DNA of 64,000 nt from Bettongia penicillata ogilbyi (Eukaryota; Chordata; Mammalia; Diprotodontia; Potoroidae): assembly GCA_023548195.1 (NCBI GenBank), contig JAJHZJ010000400.1, positions 310,001 to 374,000 of the forward strand, written 5' to 3'. How positions within the stretch are numbered: position 1 is the stretch's first letter; every line of letters begins with the position of its first letter. Of the stretch, positions 35,401 through 46,264 are shown piece after piece. Made by a program: the position numbers and the translations under genes. The notes under the pieces were generated by a model, which searched no databases, was not told the origin of the DNA, and saw only the letters and a program-made list of their open reading frames with translations.

Positions 35401-35800
35401 ATGAGAGATGGACTCCAGGGAAAGCAGGGTATGACAGAATCAAGGCTTTTGAAATGTGGTTCTGGAGCAGACTTTTGACCCCTTGGACAACACAGCAATG
35501 AAATCAGTTAATATATAGGGAAATTAATTCAGGCTGTTCATGGGAAGGTCACCTACTGAAGCTGAAGCTTAAATACTTTGACCATATAATGAGAAGATGG
35601 TACTCATTGGAAAAGATCCTAACGTTACAAAAGATTGAAGACAAAAGGAAAAGGAGACATTAAAGGAAGAGTTGGATAGATAGTTTCATGGAAACAGTGA
35701 ATATGAACTTAGACAGATTTGAAGAGAGAGTGGAGGATAGAATGGACTGTGATACTATGGTCCATCATGTCACGGAGAGTTGGACAGAAAAGAATAACAA
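35400..35800 (+). mobile_element. RTE 3' end, sense, nested in a SINE
   Basis: This is the 3' end of an RTE-clade (BovB-related) LINE. The plus strand holds agaatcaaggcttttgaaat, gaaattaattcaggctgttc, gaagcttaaatactttgacc and acttagacagatttgaagag, which encode the end of the RTE reverse transcriptase in several broken frames (for example the WT.K motif before the stop). The 3' tail is catgtcacggagagttggac. About 400 bp remain; all the catalytic part is missing. Confidence 0.8.
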
Positions 35801-35970
35801 AAATAACCTTGGAAACCTGGGCAAGTCAACTTGTCTCTATCAATCTAAGTTTCATTATGTTTAAAATGGGGATAATAACAGCATTTCATAGGGTTGTTGT
35901 GAGGATAAAATAGAATAATATTAATAAAGCACTTTGCAAATCACATAGCACTATATAAATATTATAATAA
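35800..35970 (+). mobile_element. SINE 3' half (MIR-like), sense, resuming after the RTE
   Basis: cctgggcaagtcaacttgtc, aaatggggataataacagca, tagggttgttgtgaggataa and the terminal aagcactttgcaaatcacat follow the order expected after the interrupted half at 35295-35400. Confidence 0.78.
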
Positions 35971-36585
35971 TGAGGATTATATTTTAGTCTTAGTAGCAAT
36001 CTACAAACAGAATATGTATTGTAAATGTAATAGTTCCAGAGCATTGCTGTTGCTTAGACTGTGGTCTGGATGCCACCATGTTAAGACTCTGATTCCTACT
36101 TTCTAGAGGAAACACTTCAAACTCCCCTACTCCCTCTCCAGTACAGCAAAACCAAAGCAAAATAAAAGAAATTTTAAAAAAAGCCTCACCCACCTGCTCC
36201 TTTGCCAACTTTGGACCTATCATTTCTCCCTCTTCTGTGGCATTTATGCACATCTTCCAGACTTCACTTCAATTGTGTTATAATCCTCCCACCTTCTGCC
36301 CATATGTACCCCACAGGGAGCTGCTTGGTTTAAGGAAGTGTGACATATAGGACTCCCAGGAGGAATGGCAACACCACAAATTTGTGCAAAGGATGGGATA
36401 AGGGCAGGGCTGGAGAATGGGGAGATGGGGAGAGGAATCAGCAGCAAATGGGATTCATCATTTAGTAAATTGGCCACTGCTATGGTTTTTGTTACACGTA
36501 GAAACATAAAATTTAGCCTTCCCTTAGTCCTTTAGCCACTCTGTCTTTTCATTCCATCCTTTTAAAATTTTCTTACACTTTACTA
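35970..36585. other. Unassigned, no gene seen
   Basis: Slightly GC-richer stretch (36040-36440) with two overlapping minus-strand open frames of 87 codons and no recognisable domain; I do not support them as genes. Confidence 0.45.
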
Positions 36586-36589
36586 CAGT

Positions 36590-36765
36590 GGAAGAATCAC
36601 TGGAGTTAGAGGATATGAATTTACAATCTAACTGTGTCATTTATTACAGGTGATCTTGAAAAAATAAGTTCACATCTCTGGGCTTCAGTTTCTTGTTTAG
36701 GAAAATGAAGGGTATAAGCTAAATGGGCTGCAAATTTTTTTCCAGCTCTAAATTTTTGCATTTAC
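36590..36765 (+). mobile_element. MIR/THER1-type SINE, sense
   Basis: ctgggcttcagtttcttgtt and ccagctctaaatttttgcat mark a THER1-like 3' part; the 5' half is weaker. Confidence 0.65.
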
Positions 36766-37685
36766 GAATTATCCCTGCATTCTTCTATGTTCTATTGCTC
36801 ACAGAAACATAGCTTTCTCCTGAAAATATAACTTCTTTTGTCACTTTCTCCAAGACCAGCTCCTCCCTCTTTAATACCACCAGACACACAGTCATATCTT
36901 TTGTTTCCTACTACTCTATCCTTTGTTCAAACAATCATTGTGCCACCATCACTCAGAGAGCTCTCCTTCGAAGTTCACTCTGGGTAGATAATTATGACTC
37001 ATTTTTGGAAGTCTGCCTTCTCGCAAATATGTTCATTATCTGACTCAAAATCTTCTTTGCTCCAATACTACTTATCACCTCTGTTTCTGGTCGATCCCAG
37101 CAAGACACAAAGGGGTAGTTGTTCCTACACTAGTTCAAAAGAATTGGTTCCAATTACCAGAATTGCTAATGGCAACTTACTGAATTTATCATCTTGAATA
37201 TAGCAAAATGCATTTTGCTATATTGTTGTAAGCTTTGTAAGTATATTAATCACATAAAAATAAAGAAGTTCAGGTATATCTACATATCAATAATAGAGTC
37301 CAATTTTGTTTGTCCTAAAGCAGTGTTTTATTTCAAGGTTCCTAGTTTCTAGTTTCCTCTACTTGCTTCCTTATGTCTCTTCTGTTTTTCTTTCTCTTGA
37401 TCTTTTAGAAATTTATCTTTCTAGATCCAGTGTGATTCTTTTCTTAGCCAAGGGCAAATGATCCTGTGCTCCCTGTAAGCACTATTTTTGTTGTTTACTG
37501 GACTTTTTACTTACAATGTAATATTTTGATCATAGCCAAGGGATTACCACAACGTGTGTGTGTGCATGCATAATGCCAAATAAAACATATACAGATATTT
37601 TCACTATGAGAATAAATTCTTCATTTATTCAAAATGAATAGCTTGAAATTTTCATTATATTAACATAGCATTTTTTTCATTTCTA
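36765..37685. other. Unassigned, no gene seen
   Basis: Pyrimidine-rich in 36770-37190, reminiscent of L2 but too diverged for me to call; no gene. Confidence 0.45.
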
Positions 37686-37689
37686 AAAG

Positions 37690-38686
37690 TATTTTACTTT
37701 CTTTCCAATTATATGTCAAGACAATTTTTAGCATTCATTTTTGACAAGATTTTATATTCTGAATTTTTCTCCCTTCCTTACTCCTTTCTTCTCTTCCTAA
37801 AATAACAATTTGATTTAGGTTACACATGTGCTATCATGTAAAACATATTTCCATTTTAGTCAGAGTTGTGAAAGAAGAAAGGTCAAAAGGAAAAAAGAAA
37901 ACTCAACAAAGGAAAAAATGAAAAAAAAAATGCTTCAATCTGCATTCAGAGTCCATCAATTCTTTCTCTGAATGTGGATAGTATTTTCCTTCATGAGTCC
38001 TTTGTACTTGTCTTGGGTCATTGTGTTGCTGAAAAGAGCTGACATTCATAGCTGGTCATCATACAATGTTGTTGATGCTATGTATAATGTTTTCCTGGTT
38101 CTGTTCCTTTTTCTTTGCATCAGATTGTAAAAAATCTTTCCAAATTTTTTTCTGAAATATGCCAGTGTACCTTTATTGCATAATAGTATTCCATTATATT
38201 TGTATACTACAGCTTGTTCAGCCATTTCCCAATTGATGTGCATCCCTTCAATTTCTAATATTTTGCCCACATGAAAAGGTCTATTATAAGTATCTTAGCA
38301 TATGTTGGTTCTTTTCCCATGGTTTATGATCTCTTTAGGATGGAGACTTACTAGTGCTATTGCTGGATCAAAAGGCATGTACAGTTTGGTTGCCCTATGG
38401 CCATACTTTCAAATTCCTCTCCAGAATGATTGGATCAATTCACTACACCACCGAAAGTGCAATAGTGTCCCATTTTTCCACATCTTCTTCAACATTTATC
38501 ATTTTTTGTTTTATTGTCATATTGGCCAATCTGACAGGTAAGAGGTAGTACCTCAAAGTTGTTTTAATTTACATTTATCTAGTTAAAAGTAATTTAGAAC
38601 ACTTCTTCATATGCCTATAGATAGCTCTGATCTCAGTCTGAAAACTGCCTGTTCATATTCTTTGACCATATATCACCTGGGGGATT
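37690..38686 (-). mobile_element. L1 3' part, antisense (right of the solo LTR it continues)
   Basis: Carries the L1 3'UTR and ORF2 end in antisense: cataatagtattccattata, gatgtgcatcccttcaattt, ctattgctggatcaaaaggc, aatagtgtcccatttttcca and taagaggtagtacctcaaag. It is interrupted at 38687 by the solo LTR and resumes at 39144. Confidence 0.85.
38681..38686. repeat. Target-site duplication (ggggat), left of solo LTR
   Basis: ggggat directly before the LTR start; identical copy at 39144-39149. The 6-bp length is that of class II retroviruses. Confidence 0.9.
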
Positions 38687-39143
38687 GTAAGGGAATTGCC
38701 AACCCCCAGCCTCTTGGATGGCATTCACTGGTCACGACTCAGGTAAACTGAGGGGAGACTGGTAAGGCATGAACAAGATGGCTCTTGGAGGAAGGGTTCT
38801 GCCCCTGTTTTGCTCAAAGCTATTTTCCCAGGCTTTTCAGAGAACAAAGAAGCCCCAAAATGTTTTTCTTTCTAGGGGCTACCAGTCAGCTCTGGACAGT
38901 CCTGGTCAAAGGTATACTACTTCCTTATAAGGACAAACTAATTGCTGATAGGTTCACTTAGGGCTCTAGTGTCAGAAGAGACAAAAGCACCGCTCACTGC
39001 TTCAATAAACGGAGTTCTTACTATCTTGTCTCCTGCCTTGGTCATTGCTTACAGCTACATTCCACCAAGGCCTGCAGGCTTCTGCTGGTCAGATAAGGCC
39101 TTTGGGACTCAGAGATCAGGTCCAGACTCCCGGGTCCCTAACA
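38687..39143 (+). mobile_element. Solo LTR of a class II endogenous retrovirus
   Basis: The 457-bp element starts TGTAAGGGAATTGCC and ends GGTCCCTAACA (TG...CA ends). It lies between perfect 6-bp ggggat duplications inside an L1. It has a TATA-like box, TTATAAGG (38925-38932), and an AATAAA signal (39004-39009), which sets the plus orientation. No primer site or internal sequence follows, so the provirus collapsed by LTR-LTR recombination. Its sequence differs from the LTR at 3907-4393, so it belongs to another family. Confidence 0.9.
39004..39009 (+). terminator. Polyadenylation signal of the solo LTR
   Basis: AATAAA in 'cttcaataaacggag', about 75 bp after the TATA-like box. Confidence 0.7.
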
Positions 39144-39370
39144 GGGGATGACTTGTTTTCTTATACATTTGACTCAGTTCTCTACATATTTGAGAAATGG
39201 AGCCTTTAGCAGTGCTCCTTGATGTAAAAATTGTTTCCCAGCTTTCTGTTTTCCTTCTAACCTTGGTTGCATTGATTTTATTTGTGCAAAAACTTTCTAA
39301 TTTAATATAATCAAAATTATTTATTTTACATTTCATCATGTTCTCTATCTCTTGTTTGGTTATGAACCTA
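39144..39370 (-). mobile_element. L1 ORF2 fragment, antisense, continuation after the solo LTR
   Basis: Starts with the second copy of the ggggat duplication and continues the L1: atgacttgttttcttataca, tatttgagaaatggagcctt and ctctatctcttgtttggtta. Homology changes at about 39370. Confidence 0.82.
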
Positions 39371-39374
39371 TAAT

Positions 39375-40525
39375 ATACTTACTTTCTCCTTTAATCATGT
39401 GGATGCTGTACAACTGGGTGCATATATGCTGTCTAGAATTTCATGGGCCATGACTTCCAATCCTTTAATGTTGCAACTGCCAAGTCTTGTGTAATCCTGA
39501 TTGTGAATTGTGACTCCCCATATATGAAATGTTTCTTTGGTCACTTGTCGTAATTATTTGTTGACTGATAGTTCTGAAATTTGGTTATATTGTTCCTTGG
39601 GGTTTTTATTCTGGTATCTCTTTCTGGAGTTGATCAGTGGATTGTTTTTCAGTGCCTATTTTGCCCTCTAGTTCTAGGTTATCAGGACAGATTTCCTTGA
39701 TAATTTCTTGAAAAATGTTGTCTAGGTCTTCTTTTTTTATCATACTTTCAGGTAGTCCAATCATTCTGACATCGTCTTTCCTAGATTTATTTTTCATATC
39801 AGATATTTTTTTTCAGTGAGGTATTTTACATATTCTTCTATTTTTTTCATTTTTTTTAGAATTTGTTTGGTTGATTTTGTCATCTCGTAGAGCTGTTGGA
39901 TTCTACTTGCCCAGTTCTAACTTTGAAAGGATTGTTTTCCTCCATTTTTATAATAACTTTTCCATTTGCCTGAATTTGAGACTACACTCCATTTTTGGGG
40001 AGGCTTGTTTCCCCATAGATGTTTTAACGTTGTTGTCCTCTTCTGAGTTTGGGTCTTCATCTTCCCTGTCACCATAATAATTTTCTACGATCATATTATG
40101 TGTCCTTCTTCTTCTTTTGCTCATGTTTTTCGATCTTTTTTCCTTTCTTTTAGATTTGAGCTGGAGGATTCCTTTTTCATGGTGGTTCTAGGTACTGGAA
40201 TCTATCCCTTCCCCTGGCTATGCTAAGGTACATGATGTGTCCTGATGATGGTGTTTGCCTGCTCCATTACACTGGGGATAAGAATCTCCTGCTGGTTTGC
40301 TGAAATGGGGCTTGCTGTTGCCCTCCTGACATGCTTCCTGTACTGGACTGTGCTCCCCTTTTGAGTGAGACAGATCTTTTTTGCCAATATTCCAAGTTTT
40401 TGGGTTAAATGATCATTTCACTCCATCTTTTTGCTAGTTCTTCATGATTTGTTTTGGGGTGCTGTTTTGTGGTTGTTTGGAAGTGAATGTGTGAGAGTTA
40501 CAGAGACTTACTGCTACCTTAGCTT
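39375..40525 (-). mobile_element. L1 5' end and ORF1 relic, antisense, joined to the L1 3' part
   Basis: On the minus strand a 5'UTR starts near 40525, and ORF1 relics occupy about 39880-39400. The open piece at 39797-39606 reads MIGLPESMIKKEDLDNIF, related to the ORF1p RRM region. The ORF1 C-terminus is recognisable near 39400-39590 (revcomp includes cttggcagttgcaacatt). Almost the whole of ORF2 is missing between this and the 3' part at 37690-39370. It may be one L1 with a large internal deletion or two abutting fragments. Confidence 0.65.
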
Positions 40526-40574
40526 CTCGAAGTAGTCTACACAACATTTTCATGTTTGTTCACCCTCTCCTTCA

Positions 40575-40915
40575 CAATTATATAGCAGAATCACCAAATT
40601 TCAGGTGTGCAAGTGACTTAATCTATCATCTCTTTCAACTCAAACAGGGAAAAAAGAATCCCTATTAAACTATGCCAAACACATAAGTGATTTCTCACCT
40701 TTTACTTGAAGACTTCCAATATGAGTGAGGCCACCACATCCTAAAGGCAACCCATTCTCCTTTAGGACAGTTCCAACTATTATTAAATATTTCCTGATGT
40801 CAAGCCTATATTAGTCTCTTCATAGCTTCCACTCTTTGGTCCTAGTTTTTACTGTGGGGGCAAAAGTCCACTTTCTGAATTATATAAAAAACCCTTCAAG
40901 TACTTGAAGGGGAAA
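40575..40915 (-). mobile_element. L3/CR1 3' end, antisense
   Basis: aagacttccaatatgagtga, ggcaacccattctcctttag, ttcctgatgtcaagcctata and cttcaagtacttgaaggg are the antisense 3' part of an L3/CR1-type LINE. The same family is present in sense at 44920-45640. Confidence 0.72.
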
Positions 40916-41299
40916 GAAAAAAGCAGATTTATTGATGGAATGACAGTATGATGGTGTATTTGGCTTAATTTGATGTTAAATGCTAAGTGTCATGGGAATG
41001 TTTTTCAATCTATGTACACATGAATTAATTCAATTCATGTAAATATCAAAGAGTGGAAAATATATTCTTTGAACTAGATCACAGAGTACCTAATGCAGAA
41101 GTAGTCTGAGCTGGCTTTCTTCTTAGTGTGTTGGCATACACGTTCACACCTCGGCAATGCCTAAGTCTCTGGTCATTGATGGAGTAAATGATCACATGAT
41201 TACATGATACTCTCTTCCTGAGAGGAGGAGCTTGCAAAAGGTTTTGGGAAGAGAGGTTTCATCTGAGTACAGGCAAGGACACATTTTTGTCAGGCTTTC

Positions 41300-41452
41300 T
41301 TTAAGGAGGGAGACAGACAGAGGGAGACAGAGACAGGGAGAGAGAGACAGAAAGAGACAGAGACAGGGAGACAGAGAGAGACAGAGATAGACACAGAGAA
41401 AGAGAGAGACAGATAGACTCAGACAGAGATAGACAGACAGACATAGACAGAT
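41300..41452. repeat. (GACAGA)n-like purine-rich satellite
   Basis: About 150 bp of gaca/gaga/gata units (agacagagacagggagagag...), strand-asymmetric purine on the plus strand. Confidence 0.95.
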
Positions 41453-41454
41453 TA

Positions 41455-42275
41455 GTTGACTTTAGGAAGAAGCTGACATATACCTTAGTGAGAAGTCAAA
41501 AGAAACCATTCTCACTACTTCTTCTGCTCATGAAAACACAGAAGTGGAATAATTCTCTCTAATAATGAGGACAGTCTTATTCAAACATAAAGGCTTGAAC
41601 CCTGGGTTACACCACTGAAAGATGTTGCACCCCCTCCATTTAGATGTAACTTAGTTGAAGGAAGTCTAATATAATAAAATCTATGCTTGTAAGGTAAATA
41701 AATAAGAAGCTAACAAGATCTGAAGCTGTAATAGACCTTAAACATAAATTAGTCTGACTCTGTCCTTTTGAAATGCAGTTCAGGTAATGACTTGTCCAAA
41801 GTCATTCAATCTATAATGGTCTTCAAAAATGAAGGATGAACACAACCACAACAGAGTCAGAAATCGGATATAAGAAGTCTGACTCCAAATCTAATGTTCT
41901 TTTCACTATATTGTGTAAAATATTGAATTTTAAAATTTAGTATTAAAAGAAGAGGCTGGCATCCTTATTAAAATGCAATTAAATGTACAAAAATGATTTG
42001 AGGAATAATTTATGTTACTGTTGTTTTCCATTCTGAAATGGATTGTATACATTGCATAATACAGCAGTGTTATTTTTATGTTTGTTAATATGTAATAAAT
42101 CTCTCTTTCTGGTTATGTGCTCCATGAGACGATGAAATCATCTCATCATTTACTGTGCATTCTTCCTAATACCTAAATCTAGGCCTTTAAAAAAGTAGGT
42201 GTTAATAGATGATTGTCTGATAAAGCAAAGTTCAGTCATATGTGATCAAGATTCCTCATTCAGTCCATTTTACAG
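41455..42275. other. Mostly unassigned, with a weak SINE tail
   Basis: About 41760-41935 resembles a degraded SINE (aatgacttgtccaaagtcat; atggtcttcaaaaatgaagg then atgaacacaaccacaac). Nothing else is supported. Confidence 0.45.
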
Positions 42276-42279
42276 GTTT

Positions 42280-42470
42280 TAAAATGTCATTTATTCTCAG
42301 GTTTCCTCTAACGAATTGAAGGTGATACATTGAGCGAGCATAGCTCAAGAAAGCAGGCAGCTTAATTAACTTCACAAAGCAAGCCCATGACAGTGTTGGG
42401 ATTACAATTTGAATTGTGACTCATCTCATCTTAGGCTTAATGGACTGCACCAGACTGATTTTCCTTCCAC
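42280..42470 (-). mobile_element. MIR-type fragment, antisense
   Basis: cattttacaggttttaaaat and aattaacttcacaaagcaag with 'gtgttgggattacaatttga'; weak. Confidence 0.45.
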
Positions 42471-43890
42471 GGTTTCATCTAAAGACCCTTTCTGAGGATG
42501 TGGCACTCACACCTCTTCTCACCAGTGATGGAGATTAATCACTTTTCTGAGATTGTAACTTGTGCTCATAGGGAGTATGAGGTTATTGAATGACACTCTT
42601 TAGCCTTCTGAGTCACCGTCTTTCTGAATACACTATGTTTTATGTCAAGGTAACATGAAATAGGTCCTCAAAGTAGCATGTATCCACAAACCAGAGAACA
42701 AAAATATATATATATTTTTTCTTCCTTAAGTACCTGGATTGCCATCCCACGCTTGTATTCACTCCTCTCCAGTTTCTGTTGTACCCAGGGATTCAGGGCT
42801 TCTGGTTCAGTACTTAACTGCAAGCAATCTTTTCAAATTTTTAATTTGTTTTCTCATTTGTTCCTTACATCTTAATAGCCCCCATATTGTAAGTGATCAA
42901 TAGGAGCCATCAGCATGGTAAAAAAACAAAACAAAATAATCAATTCCATGAAGAGTCACCCTACATTGTTTAGCCAGAGAAGAAGCCTTTCTGGGCTTGG
43001 AATCTAGAAATAGAAAAAAGAAAAATTAAGAAACTAGCGCTAATGTTAAAGGGGTGGATCTTGGCTATTTTATTTCCTGATTTTTGGCTGTTTTAGAGTT
43101 TTTCTATTTTTGTAGGAAGCAATGAACTCTTTTTTCTAGTTTGCATAAAAATGTATAATGAGACTTTTTGAATAGGCTAATCTATTATATTTAATCAGAG
43201 CTGAGAGATTACTATGGAAAAAATGACTCAGAAATGTATCCTAAGGAGAGGTCAGAGCCTCTAATTAAAATCTAAGGCTAATTGTTGCATTTTCTCTTTT
43301 GCTTGGGATAAATCTTAGAAATATTTTTTATCAGAGTTAAGGACACTTGAATTTCACTTGTGACATGGAATAAGAAACTATCTACATAAAGCTGGCTACT
43401 TGAGATTCTGTAGGGGCACTAATAAACTGATAGGTGGTAGGGAGAGACTTACTTTGTATATCAGTGTCTAAGAACACAGCTTAGGAGGTGTCTTAGTTCA
43501 GAAAAGTTCAAAGGCATTGTGCTCAATTGAACCTCTGGCTCTGTACCTTCCTGTCTGTGGTGCTGAGAAATCATTTAACTTCTCTTTTAGAAGAAGCCAC
43601 AAGTCCTATCAGGCCCCTGTTAGCTCAAAATTTGTGATTCATTGATGTTATATATTGTTATAGTGAGAAGTCATTCTACAAAGAGGCATTGAGTAGTTTA
43701 ATTTTTGTGTGGGGTTTAGGCATCATCTTGATAAAAACAGAGGTTTCTTTTTTATATTTCTTTTTCTCATGAATAGATTCTTAAAGTCAACAGTAGGAAG
43801 TTGTTAGCCTCTCTTTGCCAAGTCCTCATTCATGGAACAACATTTGAGTTAATTGTCCAATGTCCCCATAATCCTTTTTTTTTCTCCTCA
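42470..43890. other. Unassigned, no gene seen
   Basis: Unique-looking AT-rich sequence, with a possible SINE scrap near 43530-43600 (ctctggctctgtaccttcct). Confidence 0.5.
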
Positions 43891-43894
43891 TTAA

Positions 43895-44160
43895 GAAACA
43901 GAATGGCAGAGTGGAAGTTGTGAAGCGTTGGGAGTCACAAGTTATTAGTTCTCTCAGGTCTGCCAGCTACATGGCATAGTAGAGAAATCACTGTTCTTGG
44001 TTCCAGGAAGATTAGTCGTGTGATCCTGGACAAGTTAATTCAGTCTCCTTCAGCCTTAGCTTCTTCATATGTAAAATGGGGATGAGAGAATATGATATCT
44101 TAGACAACATGGACAGTGTTTCAAGGACTTAAAATTGTTAATGCTAGTCATTAGATACTT
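43895..44160 (+). mobile_element. MIR SINE, sense
   Basis: cgtgtgatcctggacaagtt, agcttcttcatatgtaaaat then ggggatgagagaatatg. Confidence 0.75.
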
Positions 44161-44229
44161 TCAAGTGGATACAATATTTCAAAGAATTCACGCAACTTCT
44201 CCATTCTTACAGACCCTTCTGTCCAAAGT

Positions 44230-44480
44230 AGGCATAAAATTATAGAATCATTGATTTCAAGCTGAAAGGAAACTTTGAGGTCATCTAGTTCGACCCACTT
44301 ATTTTATTGATTGTAGTATGTTAAAGAAAGGAAGAGCAAGAGACATCTACTTGAACTCAAAGGGACTGAAATCCAGAGAAGCTAAGTAGCTTCCCCAAGG
44401 TCATAGTGGTAATAAGTAGTAGAGCCAACATTCAAAGACCAAGTCCTCCATCTCTAAGTCAAGCTCTCTTCCCTATCTCA
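44230..44480 (-). mobile_element. THER1/MIR-type SINE, antisense
   Basis: tagaatcattgatttcaagc, gaggtcatctagttcgaccc, ttccccaaggtcatagtggt and ccaagtcctccatctctaag. The central part is altered. Confidence 0.7.
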
Positions 44481-44594
44481 CAAGTTTATTGGGTTGACTA
44501 AATGTGTTATGACATGAACTAAAAGCAGGATTATTATAGTTTCCTACATTTCTACAATTCTAGCTGTTTTCCTGGTCATCACACTTGAGTTGGA

Positions 44595-44715
44595 AAAAGT
44601 GAATTTTGAACTAGGAAGAAAATGCTGGACACCCTCAGAGCATCAATTCCTCTTTCATAAAATAAGGCTTTAGATTGAATGAACTCTAAGGTTCCTTTTA
44701 GCTTTACATTTATAA
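44595..44715 (+). mobile_element. THER1/MIR-type SINE 3' part, sense
   Basis: catcaattcctctttcataa, then gaatgaactctaaggttcct and tttacatttataatcctatg. Confidence 0.65.
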
Positions 44716-44919
44716 TCCTATGGATTTGGGCGCCAAATACATCAACTTACTAAGTGATTACCACAGTACGGAATGAAAGAGGAACTTGGCCTGCCAGAAA
44801 ATCCTATAAAGAGTAGGTAAGTGCAAACACAGTACGAGCTTATTGTTTAAAGTAAGTCATCTGCTTTAAAACCACAACAAATAAAAACATCAGTTATGAG
44901 CTTCATCACTGATGCCTTC

Positions 44920-45110
44920 ATAATACAAAGTCATACTCTGCCTGTATTTGGCATTGTAAGGCCATATCTAGAATATTGGATTCAATTCGGGGAAAACTAG
45001 AGCAAATTATGGGGAGAGAGGTGACTGGGATGTTTAGTTTTCTGGAAACGAAGTCACATGAACGATAATTGAAGGGACCTGTGTTGTTTCAGTTAGAGGA
45101 AGATAAAATG
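44920..45110 (+). mobile_element. L3/CR1 fragment, sense (left part)
   Basis: tttggcattgtaaggccata, tggattcaattcggggaaaa and gactgggatgtttagttttc follow the L3/CR1 3' ORF end. A SINE interrupts it at about 45115. Confidence 0.6.
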
Positions 45111-45114
45111 GACT

Positions 45115-45300
45115 AGTGATAGGAATACTGGATAAGAAATTAGATTATCTGGTCTTGAATTCGAGTTCTGTTCTATTCTTCCCATGAGAACTTTGGCAAG
45201 ATATTTTATCTTTTCAGGCATCAGTCAAATATAAAATGATGGTGATGGATTAGATGATGTCTAAAGTCTATTCCAGACCTAAATGAGAGGAAATTTCAAA
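45115..45300 (+). mobile_element. THER1/MIR-type SINE, sense, nested in L3/CR1
   Basis: cttgaattcgagttctgttc, tttggcaagatattttatct and gatgatgtctaaagtctatt then ccagacctaaatgag. Confidence 0.65.
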
Positions 45301-45645
45301 GACACTAGGATAGTTATTATCAAATATTAAAAGGCATTTGTATGGAACAAGTTTGTTTTATATAGTTACAGAAGGTAGAACTAGGTTCTGTAAATGGAAG
45401 TTATAGGAAAGGAAAGAATGATCCACTCTAAGGAACTATTTTTAACTGTTATACTTAATTGGTATATAATATAATTACTTTTAACTGTTATACTTAATTG
45501 GTAATGTCTGTCTTATAAAGTACAGAGTTGGAGTATTTGGACAGAGGCTTAATGAGCATTGGACAACTGTTCAGACAGAATTCATGTCTTGGATGGAAGG
45601 TGGTGTTAGATCACTTTATGATCCTCACAAACCTTAAGATTCTCT
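45300..45645 (+). mobile_element. L3/CR1 fragment, sense (right part)
   Basis: atcaaatattaaaaggcatt, cagaaggtagaactaggttc, aaatggaagttataggaaag and gagtatttggacagaggctt follow the CR1 3' layout, with a local duplication inside. Confidence 0.62.
45440..45503. repeat. Direct repeat, 25 bp, period 39
   Basis: ttttaactgttatacttaat plus tggta occurs at 45440-45464 and 45479-45503 without mismatch. Confidence 0.95.
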
Positions 45646-46260
45646 AAGAAAGTCATTAAATCTTTTATCATCTTTTCTTTTTTATCTTTGTGTAGATTAC
45701 TTTCCTAAATTTTGTATGCTATAAGTTTATTTTAAAAGAATTTGGAATTAGAAGCCTAAAGTTTTTTTCAAGCTGGTCAATTTATCATACCAGTTCAAGT
45801 TTTTGGCTAATTTTCAAACACATTTGCAAAAGACACAGGAGAATCTGAGCCCTCTCCTCCAAATCTTAATGACTATTTGCTTGTCTGGAGATGTCTAACA
45901 GATTCAGAGATGTGACGGATTGCATTCAGTGTTAGGTAAATATGGTCATGTGATCCTGGGGTCAAAGTAAGACTATATTAAGAAACAAAAAAATTCCCCC
46001 CCATAGCAAACATCACTGAAAAGAGTAATTTTGCTAAGGAAAATTAAGTGATAACATTCTCTAATATTTCTCTGAAACTCTTAAGATGACTTCAGTACCC
46101 AAATGTTTCTGTGCATGGGAAATGCTAGAAAATGAAGAGTAAAGGAGGGCCTTTCTTAGTCACTTAACAGAATGAAATAAACATCAATATGATTGGAAAG
46201 GTTTAATAATCTTACAAAAACAGAATATCAAAATTGATAGAGAAATAAGAAATCACCTAC
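45645..46260. other. Unassigned, no gene seen
   Basis: Unique-looking AT-rich sequence, no supported feature. Confidence 0.5.
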
Positions 46261-46264
46261 ATGT

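Noticed and set aside
35990..36507. Two 87-codon frames on the minus strand
   Set aside because: No homology recognised, no splice sites, overlap in adjacent frames; consistent with chance in a GC-richer patch.
39340..39400. gtaagt at the L1 internal junction (minus strand), suggesting L1 RNA splicing
   Set aside because: A donor that had been used would not remain in the spliced product; the motif is probably coincidental.
41300..41452. Regularly spaced repeats that might suggest a CRISPR-like array
   Set aside because: This is a simple purine microsatellite without distinct spacers, and the genome is mammalian.
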